Assembly: GCA_020048255.1 (NCBI GenBank)
Contig: JAIFMR010000224.1
Span: forward strand, 1-15,925
Origin: Rhodoferax sp.
GTDB lineage: Bacteria > Pseudomonadota > Gammaproteobacteria > Burkholderiales > Burkholderiaceae_C
Direction of reading: 5' to 3'
Length of the DNA: 15,925 nt
Positions 1 to 6,652 of this stretch are shown piece after piece (the stretch's first letter is position 1; each line of letters opens with the position of its first letter). Below the pieces are notes generated by a model. It made no database searches, was not told where the DNA came from, and was given only the letters and a program-made list of their open reading frames with translations. The position numbers and the translations under genes were made by a program.

Positions 1-1
1 C

Positions 2-55
2 GTGCTGGTCAGCAAGACCCAGGTCGAGCGCGCTGAAGAGAAAAAAGAAAACTAG
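2..55 (+). CDS. 3' end of an upstream gene, possibly CtpA-type S41 protease
   Basis: An open frame enters from the left edge and stops at a TAG at 53-55. Only about 17 residues are visible, ending in a charged Lys/Glu-rich tail (VERAEEKKEN). The gene lies 15 bases upstream of the MoeB/ThiF gene on the same strand. In Burkholderiales a carboxy-terminal processing protease often sits just before this gene, and such proteases often have charged tails. The visible residues contain no catalytic motif, so the identity rests on position alone. The other two plus frames give less gene-like peptides. Confidence 0.45.
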   Translation: MLVSKTQVERAEEKKEN

Positions 56-70
56 ACCGGCCCATGCTCC

Positions 71-829
71 ATGCGCGACGACGACCTGCTGCGCTATTCG
101 CGCCACATTCTGCTCAACGAGATTGGTGTTGAGGGGCAGCAGCGTATTCAAGGGGCGCACGCACTGATCATTGGCGCCGGCGGCTTGGGTTCGCCGGTGG
201 CCCTGTACTTGGGGTCGGCCGGCATCGGGCAGATCACGGTGGTGGACCATGACACAGTGGACCTGACCAACTTGCAGCGGCAAGTGGCGCATACGCAAGA
301 ACGCGTCGGCCTGCCCAAGGTGGCCTCCATTCAAACTGCCATCCAACAAATCAACCCGTACGTCAACGTGACTGCCCTGCAAACCCGGGCTGACGCTGCG
401 CTGCTGGACGAGCTGGTGGCGCAAGCCGATGTGGTTTTGGACTGTTGTGATAACTTTGCCACACGACACGCCATCAATGCCGCCTGCGTCAAGCACAGCA
501 AGCCCTTGGTGTCGGGTGCAGCGATTCGATTTGACGGCCAGGTCTGTGTTTACGATCACCGGCAGCCCGCGTCACCGTGTTACGCCTGTGTGTTCCCGCC
601 GGAGACCACTTTTGAGGAAACCCGCTGTGCCACCATGGGTGTCTTTGCACCCTTGGTAGGAATCGTCGGCTCCATGCAAGCCGCCGAAGCGCTCAAACTG
701 ATCACGGGTGCCGGCCAAGCGTTGACCGGGCGCCTGCTGATGATCGACGGCCGCGCCATGGCCTTCACCGAAATGCAGGTTCCGCGCAACCCGGCTTGCC
801 CTGTGTGTGGCGGGTTCACTTCAACCTGA
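71..829 (+). CDS. moeB: MoeB/ThiF-type adenylyltransferase
   Basis: This E1-like cytoplasmic enzyme uses ATP to adenylate the C-terminal glycine of a small ubiquitin-like sulfur carrier (MoaD for molybdopterin, ThiS for thiamine). The 252-residue length matches MoeB and ThiF. Visible features are the nucleotide-binding GAGGLG loop at residues 35-40, the DLTNLQRQ segment at 64-71 with the conserved arginine at 70, and a DCCDN segment at 124-128. Two CxxC pairs (C170/C173 and C243/C246) should bind structural zinc. C186 in CATMG is at the position of the ThiF active-site cysteine. There is no C-terminal rhodanese domain. The ATG at 71 is the only sensible start, although no clear Shine-Dalgarno precedes it. 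It probably shares a transcript with the gene ending at 55, and its last 14 bases overlap the convergent nuclease gene. MoeB and ThiF cannot be separated from sequence alone. Family call is very secure. Confidence 0.9.
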   Translation: MRDDDLLRYSRHILLNEIGVEGQQRIQGAHALIIGAGGLGSPVALYLGSAGIGQITVVDHDTVDLTNLQRQVAHTQERVGLPKVASIQTAIQQINPYVNVTALQTRADAALLDELVAQADVVLDCCDNFATRHAINAACVKHSKPLVSGAAIRFDGQVCVYDHRQPASPCYACVFPPETTFEETRCATMGVFAPLVGIVGSMQAAEALKLITGAGQALTGRLLMIDGRAMAFTEMQVPRNPACPVCGGFTST

Positions 830-1364
830 AGCCCCCCGTCTCATCAGCCTCGTAGCAACTGCCGTGGCGCTGGCGAAAGTCTCGTGGCAGTTCGGGGTTG
901 CTCAACGCAAACAGACCCAGTCCGGCTGCACGCGCGGCAGATTCTTGGGCGGCATACGGCCCCAAACTGCGCCGCCACCGCGATGACCAGGCGTGGCCGC
1001 TACTGACCATGAGCGCGCCCAGGTCTTGCCCATCGACCGTGATGCGTGCAAGCCCCCGTCCGTAATCGTCCTGGTACTTAACGACCACCTGCATCGAGCG
1101 TGCTTGGACCCGTTGGCGCAAGGCATCACGCGCAGCGACACCGCCGCTTTGGCAGATTTCAGGCGCATCGATGCCGTGCAAACGCAACTTGCGCGGTGGC
1201 CCGCCTGACTCGGGTTGTACCCACAAGGTGTCACCATCGGGGACCGCACCGGCGCGCGCCGTGAAAACTTCCGCGGCCAGCGCTGGCAAGCACAACACGG
1301 ACCCAAGCAGCAGCAGCACACATTGCCACAGCAGCTTCTGAGTCTGATGAATCACCTCTGACAT
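816..1364 (-). CDS. secreted thermonuclease-like (SNase/TNase family) protein
   Basis: Predicted to be an exported Ca2+-dependent phosphodiesterase cutting DNA or RNA, as in the staphylococcal nuclease family. From the chosen start it has 182 residues. Residues 1-31 form a signal peptide with a hydrophobic core and an ALAA cleavage site. Family residues are all present: DGDT (D45 matches staphylococcal D21), RLHGIDAPE with R61, D66 and E69 (matching R35, D40 and E43), and YGRGLA with R103 (matching R87). Two cysteines (C71, C170) could form a disulfide in the periplasm. The frame is open for another 20 codons to an ATG at 1424, but the ATG at 1364 follows a GAGGG and places the signal peptide at the very N-terminus, so it is preferred. 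The gene is single and divergent from the GGDEF gene. Its stop lies inside the end of moeB. Confidence 0.85.
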   Translation of the reverse strand: MSEVIHQTQKLLWQCVLLLLGSVLCLPALAAEVFTARAGAVPDGDTLWVQPESGGPPRKLRLHGIDAPEICQSGGVAARDALRQRVQARSMQVVVKYQDDYGRGLARITVDGQDLGALMVSSGHAWSSRWRRSLGPYAAQESAARAAGLGLFALSNPELPRDFRQRHGSCYEADETGGFRLK

Positions 1365-1394
1365 ACCCTCAACATCCCTGTAAAAAATCCCGCT

Positions 1395-1424
1395 ATAACA
1401 GTATTCGCGGCCAAGTCGATCCAA
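1395..1424 (-). promoter_or_regulatory. candidate promoter of the nuclease gene
   Basis: Read on the minus strand, TTGGAT (1419-1424) and TGTTAT (1395-1400) are separated by 18 bases. This is a moderate match to a sigma-70 promoter and would start transcription about 25 bases before the nuclease ATG at 1364. It lies in the 146-base divergent gap between the nuclease and the GGDEF gene. I see no equally good promoter for the GGDEF gene on the plus strand. Confidence 0.25.
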
Positions 1425-1510
1425 AAGACAAGAGTCAGGTGGCTAAACCGGACCTGCTGTGAGTATCAGCTCAAAAATCAACCTGTTAGACTTCAACGAC
1501 CCGAATTAAA

Positions 1511-2311
1511 GTGATCGCCTTGACCTCCTTGCCTTCATCTTTCACTGTCGATTTGCGCCAATTGCGGCTCGATGATGCACATGCATTGCTGGAGCACGCT
1601 GCGTATGCCTTGCCAGACATGAATGTGGACGCCACGCAGTACCTGCAAGCGCTCATTGACAAACTCGCCGAGTTGTCACTGAAAGATCCTCTCACGGGCC
1701 TGTCCAACCGGCGCTATTTTCAAAACATTCTGGTCCGGGAAATCGAGATGGTGGCCCGCTCCGGCGAGCCGGCCCTGCTGTTGATGCTGGACATTGACCA
1801 TTTCAAGTCGGTCAACGATACCCATGGTCATCCGGCGGGGGATGCGGTATTGCAGTCGGTGGCCAAAACGCTGGCCGCCTGCGTGCGCCCGATGGATACC
1901 GTGGCCCGCTTCGGTGGCGAAGAATTCGTCATTATTTTGCCGAGTTGTCAGGGTCATTACGGGCATCAGGTGGCCGAACGCATTCGCGAATCGGTGGGGG
2001 CCTTGCGTATCCCGCTTCCTTCGGGTCAAACTTTGAGTGTCACCATCAGTATTGGGGGTGCCTACGCCCCGCGCTGGGTGCGTTCGACGTCTGAACTGTG
2101 GCTGGACCGCGCAGATATTGAACTCTACCGTGCCAAATCGGAGGGTCGCAACCGGGTGTGCATTGAGCCACAAGCGGTGATCGCCGTCAGTGCTGAAGAA
2201 AAGAGTTTGTTGTTTAGTCCGCTCTCGTTAGGTGACCCGGCCTGGATTGAAAATTATGCCAATGATGGTTCTGCTGGCTCATCAGGTAGTGCAATGAATA
2301 GAGTGAACTGA
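1511..2311 (+). CDS. soluble GGDEF diguanylate cyclase
   Basis: Predicted to make the second messenger cyclic di-GMP from two GTP in the cytoplasm. The protein has 266 residues. An N-terminal part of about 55 residues looks helical but matches no sensor domain I know. The GGDEF domain covers about 57-218, with DPLTGLSNRR at 59-68, metal-binding LDIDHFKSVND at 93-103, the active-site GGEEF at 135-139 and the closing YRAKSEGRNRV at 206-216. The inhibitory site RxxD is intact (R126, D129), so product feedback is expected. A C-terminal tail of about 50 residues is low in known motifs. No membrane segment is present. An in-frame TAG at 1487-1489 limits the start. GTG at 1511 is the first candidate but has no clear Shine-Dalgarno, and an ATG at 1619 would leave the catalytic domain whole. 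It ends one base before the MinD-like gene, so the two are probably co-translated. Confidence 0.9.
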   Translation: MIALTSLPSSFTVDLRQLRLDDAHALLEHAAYALPDMNVDATQYLQALIDKLAELSLKDPLTGLSNRRYFQNILVREIEMVARSGEPALLLMLDIDHFKSVNDTHGHPAGDAVLQSVAKTLAACVRPMDTVARFGGEEFVIILPSCQGHYGHQVAERIRESVGALRIPLPSGQTLSVTISIGGAYAPRWVRSTSELWLDRADIELYRAKSEGRNRVCIEPQAVIAVSAEEKSLLFSPLSLGDPAWIENYANDGSAGSSGSAMNRVN

Positions 2312-2312
2312 C

Positions 2313-3149
2313 ATGGATAACGTGCGTGCGCCCCTGACCCAAGAGAAAGTCGTGAACCCCGAGCCTTTGAAACCGTTGGGCAAGGTTCTGGCCGTGACCA
2401 GCGGCAAGGGCGGCGTGGGCAAAACCTTTGTCTCTGCCAACCTGGCTGCTGCCCTAGCCAAGCGTGGACAAAAAGTGCTGGTGCTGGATGCTGACCTGGG
2501 GCTGGCCAACCTGGACGTGGTGCTGAACCTGTACCCCAAGATCACCCTGCACGATGTGTTCACCGGCAAGGCCAAGCTGGAAGAAGCCATTGTGAAAGCA
2601 CCCGGCGGGTTTTCGGTGTTGCTGGCGGGCTCGGGCATGGTCGAATATTCGCGTCTGACCCCCAACGTGCGGGAAGATTTTCTGCGCATCATGTCCGGCC
2701 TGTTACCGCATTACGACATTGTGCTGCTGGACACCGGCGCTGGCATCTCCGATGTGGTGCTGTTTGCGGTCTCGCTGGCCTCTGAAGTTCTGGTGGTAGC
2801 CACACCCGAACCCACCTCCTTGACCGATGCCTATGCCACCATCAAGGTGCTGGTGGGTGAACAGCAACGTCGCATCATCCGCATGGTCATCAACCAGACT
2901 GCGCGCATGGGGGACGGTCGCGCCATCACCACCCAGTTGCAGCAGGTGCTGGACCGGTTTGTGGTGGCCAAGCCTGGCGAGAAAGTGCGTTTGATTCACC
3001 TGGGTGATATTCCGGCAGATCCGTCGGTGCGGCAGGCGGTCATGCGCCGGCAGTTGCTGATTCAGTCCACACCCGGTTGCCCTGCCGCGCTGGCGATTTC
3101 TCAGCTGGCTGGCAAAATTGAAGAGACGCTGATCAACAAACCGCAGTGA
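2313..3149 (+). CDS. FlhG/FleN- or MinD-like P-loop ATPase
   Basis: A ParA/MinD superfamily ATPase of 278 residues. The deviant Walker A motif GKGGVGKT is at residues 31-38, with the signature lysine K32. DADLGLANLD at 59-68 is the switch region typical of FlhG/FleN and MinD, and DIVLLDTGAG at 135-144 holds the Walker B aspartate D140. FlhG/FleN limits flagellar number and restrains the activator FleQ, whereas MinD places the division site. Neither minC/minE nor flagellar genes are in the window. The C-terminus lacks an obvious amphipathic membrane-targeting helix of MinD type. I therefore call only the superfamily, with an FlhG-like leaning from the switch motif and the segment following it. 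The ATG lies one base after the stop of the GGDEF gene, which suggests a link with cyclic di-GMP signalling. Confidence 0.85.
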   Translation: MDNVRAPLTQEKVVNPEPLKPLGKVLAVTSGKGGVGKTFVSANLAAALAKRGQKVLVLDADLGLANLDVVLNLYPKITLHDVFTGKAKLEEAIVKAPGGFSVLLAGSGMVEYSRLTPNVREDFLRIMSGLLPHYDIVLLDTGAGISDVVLFAVSLASEVLVVATPEPTSLTDAYATIKVLVGEQQRRIIRMVINQTARMGDGRAITTQLQQVLDRFVVAKPGEKVRLIHLGDIPADPSVRQAVMRRQLLIQSTPGCPAALAISQLAGKIEETLINKPQ

Positions 3150-3180
3150 GCCTGCTGGCTGGGATGGAACTGTCTGGGGC

Positions 3181-4086
3181 TCAGGCGGTCAAGATCCACC
3201 CTTCCAACGGATCCATGTCACTGGGCATGCCGTACAGCGAATCACCCGCCTCAAATTGACGTTGTGCCCAAGCCGATTGCATCAGGCACAACACCGCATC
3301 CAGCGCATCACCCTTTGCATCGTTCACCAAGGCATCGCGCTGGGCGTGTGTCAACTTGAGACGCAGGGCCAGGCGGGTCTGGCCATGTTCGAGGGCGGTG
3401 ATCAGATCCTTGCGGGCAATCAGGCGCTCAGAGGTTTGTTTGGCCTTGTCGTCGCTTTTATAACTGCGCTGACCCAGCAGCTCGCGCGCCAACAAGCCGG
3501 GATAAGCCTCCAGCGCCACCCGCAGTGGTTTGCCGGACACGTCCAGATTGTGTGTATCGCCCGGGTGCAGTCCAGGCAAGGCCACGCCAGCTTGCAGCAG
3601 CAAAGGCACACCGGCATGCAGCATGAAGGCCACCGGCGGGTTGACCCATTTCATGCTGGGGCTTGACCCTGCTGGACGGTCTGTCGCGCGATGCGCAAAC
3701 TTGCCACCCACGGGCCGGGCATCACAAAACGCGGCAAACGCAGACCGGATCTCTGCCCGGCTGAGCGCACTGTAATGCGCCATGCAATCCGACCAGCTCT
3801 TTGGCCAACCCAAGCTCTGCACCAACTCCCTGGGTAAGCCAAACGGCAAATCAAATGCACCGACCCAGGGCTGATGTTGCACCAGCCACTGTGCAAACGC
3901 ATCCAGCGAGTGAAGGTAAACCAGCCTGGACAGCAGGACCCGGCCCGCTGATTGCGAACCAATGGCCAGCACAATCGGCTTTTTGGATGAGGGTGCGCTG
4001 GAAAAATCGCAACCCACCAGAGCATTTGCCTGCTCAGCAGGCAGCACAGCAGGCGCAACAGTTGACACGGCAGTCACCGACGGCAT
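3181..4086 (-). CDS. DUF429 family protein, predicted RNase H-fold nuclease
   Basis: A 301-residue protein resembling the DUF429 family, which is predicted to have an RNase H-like fold; no biochemical role is established that I can name. Acidic residues that could form the active site are D27 in VGCDFSSAP, D79 in GAFDLPFGLP, E193 in ALEAYPGLL, and D260/D263 in KGDALDAVLC. The spacing fits the beta-sheet core of that fold. No signal peptide or membrane segment is seen. The ATG at 4086 is preferred over the TTG directly before it at 4089. No strong Shine-Dalgarno precedes either, and about 20 N-terminal residues are weakly constrained, so the true start could be further in. It is convergent with the MinD-like gene (31-base gap) and 126 bases downstream of the BLUF gene. 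Confidence 0.75.
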   Translation of the reverse strand: MPSVTAVSTVAPAVLPAEQANALVGCDFSSAPSSKKPIVLAIGSQSAGRVLLSRLVYLHSLDAFAQWLVQHQPWVGAFDLPFGLPRELVQSLGWPKSWSDCMAHYSALSRAEIRSAFAAFCDARPVGGKFAHRATDRPAGSSPSMKWVNPPVAFMLHAGVPLLLQAGVALPGLHPGDTHNLDVSGKPLRVALEAYPGLLARELLGQRSYKSDDKAKQTSERLIARKDLITALEHGQTRLALRLKLTHAQRDALVNDAKGDALDAVLCLMQSAWAQRQFEAGDSLYGMPSDMDPLEGWILTA

Positions 4087-4212
4087 CAAAATTTCAGCCT
4101 GCTGGTGCTCATTCCTTTTCTAGATCGATACGACACGAGGCGCGAAGCCGCAGACAGGACAGACGTACCGAAAGGCGAAGCAACAACGTGTCAGATTGAT
4201 ATGGAAATGGAA

Positions 4213-4635
4213 TCAGGCCCGGCCAATGATGGAAGCCGTGGCCATCAATTCCTCAAGCAGCGCCAGCGACACCTGACCCGACACCGAATACGGGTCTAGC
4301 TCCGGCTTCTCGGCGTATTTGAGCAAGATCGACGCATTGATACGGGTCATGTTGACCTCACCCATGGTCCAGCCAGCAAAACGTCTCTCCGCAATTTCTT
4401 CGTAGTGCAACAACACCACATCTTTGTGGCGTGCATCACGCTGAATGTGGCCATAAAGCTCACTGACGGTCATGCGCCCGCCTTCGAGGGCCTGCAAAAA
4501 TATACCGCCCCCGTAGCACAACACACCAGTGACTCCACTGCCCGGGTTGTGTGAACGCGACTGGTGCAGGATGGACTCAATGGCGTCAGAACTGGTATCC
4601 ACCGCGCGGCTGGCGTAAAGCAAACGGACCAACAT
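4213..4635 (-). CDS. short BLUF-domain blue-light photoreceptor
   Basis: A 140-residue protein that is essentially one BLUF domain (about 1-92) with a short helical C-terminal cap. BLUF domains bind FAD and sense blue light through a hydrogen-bond switch. All key residues can be aligned with AppA: Y7 (AppA Y21), N30 (N45), Q48 in FLQALEG (Q63), W89 (W104) and M91 (M106). The protein should therefore be photoactive. It has no fused output domain, so like PixD-type short BLUF proteins it should act through a partner protein. Its ATG is two bases after the folE stop. The Shine-Dalgarno AAAGG overlaps the last folE codons (Lys-Gly-stop) at good spacing, a strong sign of translational coupling. 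No hairpin followed by a T-run is visible in the 126 bases after its stop. Confidence 0.92.
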   Translation of the reverse strand: MLVRLLYASRAVDTSSDAIESILHQSRSHNPGSGVTGVLCYGGGIFLQALEGGRMTVSELYGHIQRDARHKDVVLLHYEEIAERRFAGWTMGEVNMTRINASILLKYAEKPELDPYSVSGQVSLALLEELMATASIIGRA

Positions 4636-4637
4636 GA

Positions 4638-5348
4638 TTAACCTTTCTGGGGAATAAGGGACAAGAACTCACGGCGCAGGTTGGCATCCTTGAGAAAACT
4701 ACCGCGCATCACCGAGTTGATCATCTTGCTGTCCACATCTTTGACACCACGCCAGCCCATACAAAAATGGCTGGCCTCCATCACGATCGCCAAACCATCG
4801 GGTTGGGTTTTTTGCTGGATCAAATCGGCCAGTTGTACCACCGCCTCTTCCTGGATCTGGGGGCGCCCCATGACCCACTCGGCCAATCTGGCGTATTTTG
4901 ACAATCCAATCACATTGGTGTGTTCATTGGGTAACACGCCAATCCAGATCTTGCCCATGATCGGACAAAAATGGTGACTGCAGGCACTGCGCACAGTGAT
5001 GGGCCCGACAATCATCAGTTCGTTCAAGTGCTCCGCATTGGGAAACTCGGTGATGGGAGGCGCCTGGACATAGCGCCCCTGAAACACCTCTTTGAGATAC
5101 ATCTTGGCGACGCGGCGCGCGGTGTCGTCGGTGTTGTGATCATGGTCCGTGTCAATCACCAAGCTTGACAGCACACCTTTCATTTTGCCTTCGACTTCGT
5201 CGAGCAAGAGCTCCAACTCACCCGGCTCAATGAAGTCTGCAATGTTGTCATTGGCGTTAAATCGTTTGCGGGCGGCCTTGATACGTTCGCGGATCTTGAC
5301 AGAGACCGGCGTACCTTCATTGTCATCAACAGGGTTCATGGTTTGCAT
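4638..5348 (-). CDS. folE: GTP cyclohydrolase I
   Basis: Catalyses the first step of tetrahydrofolate and pterin synthesis, GTP to 7,8-dihydroneopterin triphosphate plus formate, as a cytoplasmic homo-oligomer. From the chosen start it has 236 residues (E. coli 222). Zinc ligands are C123, H126 and C196. H125, Q166/E167 (RPQIQEE), H194 and R200 match E. coli H112, Q151/E152, H179 and R185. The usual CEHH reads CSHH here, so the glutamate after the first zinc cysteine is replaced by serine (S124). Start is uncertain: TTG at 5372, ATG at 5348 and ATG at 5339 are all in frame and none has a clear Shine-Dalgarno. The TTG is least likely. The upstream 95 bases are AT-rich and may hold its own promoter. 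Directly followed by the BLUF gene. NudB, the next enzyme of the pathway, is encoded about 2 kb upstream on the same strand. Confidence 0.93.
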   Translation of the reverse strand: MQTMNPVDDNEGTPVSVKIRERIKAARKRFNANDNIADFIEPGELELLLDEVEGKMKGVLSSLVIDTDHDHNTDDTARRVAKMYLKEVFQGRYVQAPPITEFPNAEHLNELMIVGPITVRSACSHHFCPIMGKIWIGVLPNEHTNVIGLSKYARLAEWVMGRPQIQEEAVVQLADLIQQKTQPDGLAIVMEASHFCMGWRGVKDVDSKMINSVMRGSFLKDANLRREFLSLIPQKG

Positions 5349-5382
5349 CAAAAATTTAATTACAGCGGTCAATGGTATCAGT

Positions 5383-5410
5383 GTTTTATCAATAGGGTTA
5401 TTGGCCTCAA
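5383..5410 (-). promoter_or_regulatory. candidate folE-BLUF promoter
   Basis: On the minus strand TTGAGG (5405-5410) and TAAAAC (5383-5388) are 16 bases apart, four of six matches each to the sigma-70 consensus. The site lies in the AT-rich gap between clsB and folE, a clear compositional break from the GC-rich genes around it. Transcription would start near 5376, before either ATG candidate of folE. No operator could be recognised. Confidence 0.25.
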
Positions 5411-5443
5411 GCCCTTTTATATATTGGGTTTTTAACTATGTTT

Positions 5444-6643
5444 TCAGTAGCGTTTACCGTTCAGTAAAAGAAGCACCCGCATCAACCACAGCGCCGCAAA
5501 ATCCAGCAACTTTTGCCCCACTGACCGGTTGGCGTATTGTTGCAAGTCCAAACCATGCGCATGGTGCTCAATCGCCTGCTCTAACTCGTGGCGCAGAACC
5601 TTGGCAAAGGCCACATCGGCCACCACCACGTTGGCCTCGCGGGCCAGCAGCAAACTCAAGGGATCGATATTGGAAGAGCCCACGGTGGCCCAGTGATCAT
5701 CAACCACAGCCACCTTGGCGTGTAGAAAGCTGGCTTGATACTCGTAAATTTCAACGCCGGCCGCCAGCAAGCTACCGTACAACGCCCGCGTCGCGTGATA
5801 CTGCATGAAATACTCATAACGCCCTTGCAGCAACAGACGCACCCGTACACCTCGTTGCGCGGCATGGATCAAGCTTTTGAGGATTTTGCGGCCGGGTAAA
5901 AAATAGGCGTTAGACAGCAGGATGTCCCGACGAGCCTCACCCAAGGCCTGGCGATAGGCTCGCTCAATACGGGAACGAAAGTGAACGTTGTCGCGCAGCA
6001 CCAATTCTGCTTTGGCATCGCCAGGACGGTCTGCCACATCGTTGGCGATCCATTTCTCTCGCACAGCCTGTTGCAACGCTTGCCACGCGCTGACCCAGTC
6101 CGTACGCCGGGCACGACGCGCGGCCTGCAAACGCCACCAAAACTGTGCCATGGCGGCGTGTACCGACTGCACCAGCGGACCGGTGGTGCGTACCGCGAAA
6201 TCGAATCTGGGTGCCTCAAGCACCCCTTGGTGTGGATCCCACCAATCGTCAAGCACATTGATACCGCCACAAAACGCCACCCGACCATCGACCAGACACA
6301 ATTTGCGATGCAACCTGCGCCACCGACTGGGCAACAACAAACCCAGGCGCCCGAGGGGCGAGTAAATGAGCCAATGCACACCCGCCGCGTCAAGCCGCTG
6401 TGGCCACGGCGCCGGCAAGCCAGGTGTGCCAACACCGTCCATCACCAGATAGACCTCCACACCGCGCTGGGCCGCCCTGATCAAGGCCGTGATCACCCTT
6501 TCACCTGAGCCCGTCACATCAAAAATATAGGTTTCCAGCCGAACTTCATGTGTTGCCACGTCAATGTCATTGATCAGCGTTGCAAAAAATTCCTTGGCGC
6601 CCCTCAAAAGAAGCAACTGATGACCTGCAACAAAACCAGGCAT
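5444..6643 (-). CDS. clsB: cardiolipin synthase B-like phospholipase D protein
   Basis: A 399-residue phospholipase D superfamily enzyme close in length to E. coli ClsB (YbhO, 413). ClsB forms cardiolipin or phosphatidylglycerol-type lipids by phosphatidyl transfer at the inner membrane. Both HKD motifs are intact: H112/K114/D119 in HRKLCLVDG followed by GGIN at 126-129, and H308/K310/D315 in HAKVAVVDD followed by GSSN at 322-325. There is no N-terminal double transmembrane region as in ClsA, which supports the ClsB type. A hydrophobic C-terminal stretch at about 378-395 may contact the membrane. The gene starts nine bases after the EEP gene, matching the E. coli ybhP-clsB pair. Its ATG lacks a strong Shine-Dalgarno, so translation may be coupled. 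The exact lipid substrate cannot be told from sequence. Confidence 0.9.
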   Translation of the reverse strand: MPGFVAGHQLLLLRGAKEFFATLINDIDVATHEVRLETYIFDVTGSGERVITALIRAAQRGVEVYLVMDGVGTPGLPAPWPQRLDAAGVHWLIYSPLGRLGLLLPSRWRRLHRKLCLVDGRVAFCGGINVLDDWWDPHQGVLEAPRFDFAVRTTGPLVQSVHAAMAQFWWRLQAARRARRTDWVSAWQALQQAVREKWIANDVADRPGDAKAELVLRDNVHFRSRIERAYRQALGEARRDILLSNAYFLPGRKILKSLIHAAQRGVRVRLLLQGRYEYFMQYHATRALYGSLLAAGVEIYEYQASFLHAKVAVVDDHWATVGSSNIDPLSLLLAREANVVVADVAFAKVLRHELEQAIEHHAHGLDLQQYANRSVGQKLLDFAALWLMRVLLLLNGKRY

Positions 6644-6652
6644 GGCCAGCGC

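Noticed and set aside
1365..1424. N-terminal extension of the nuclease to an ATG at 1424
   Set aside because: The 20 extra residues precede a normal signal peptide, which would then be buried, and the region fits a promoter and leader better.
5409..5434. Inverted repeat AAGCCC...GGGTTT followed by T's between clsB and folE
   Set aside because: The T-run is on the plus strand, where no gene ends here; in the clsB transcript the stem has a C-A mismatch and no U-run, so it is not a clsB terminator.
5149..5808. A 219-codon plus-strand frame across the folE-clsB gap
   Set aside because: It covers the ends of two sure genes on the other strand, and its product turns into Pro/Arg-rich antisense sequence without any motif.
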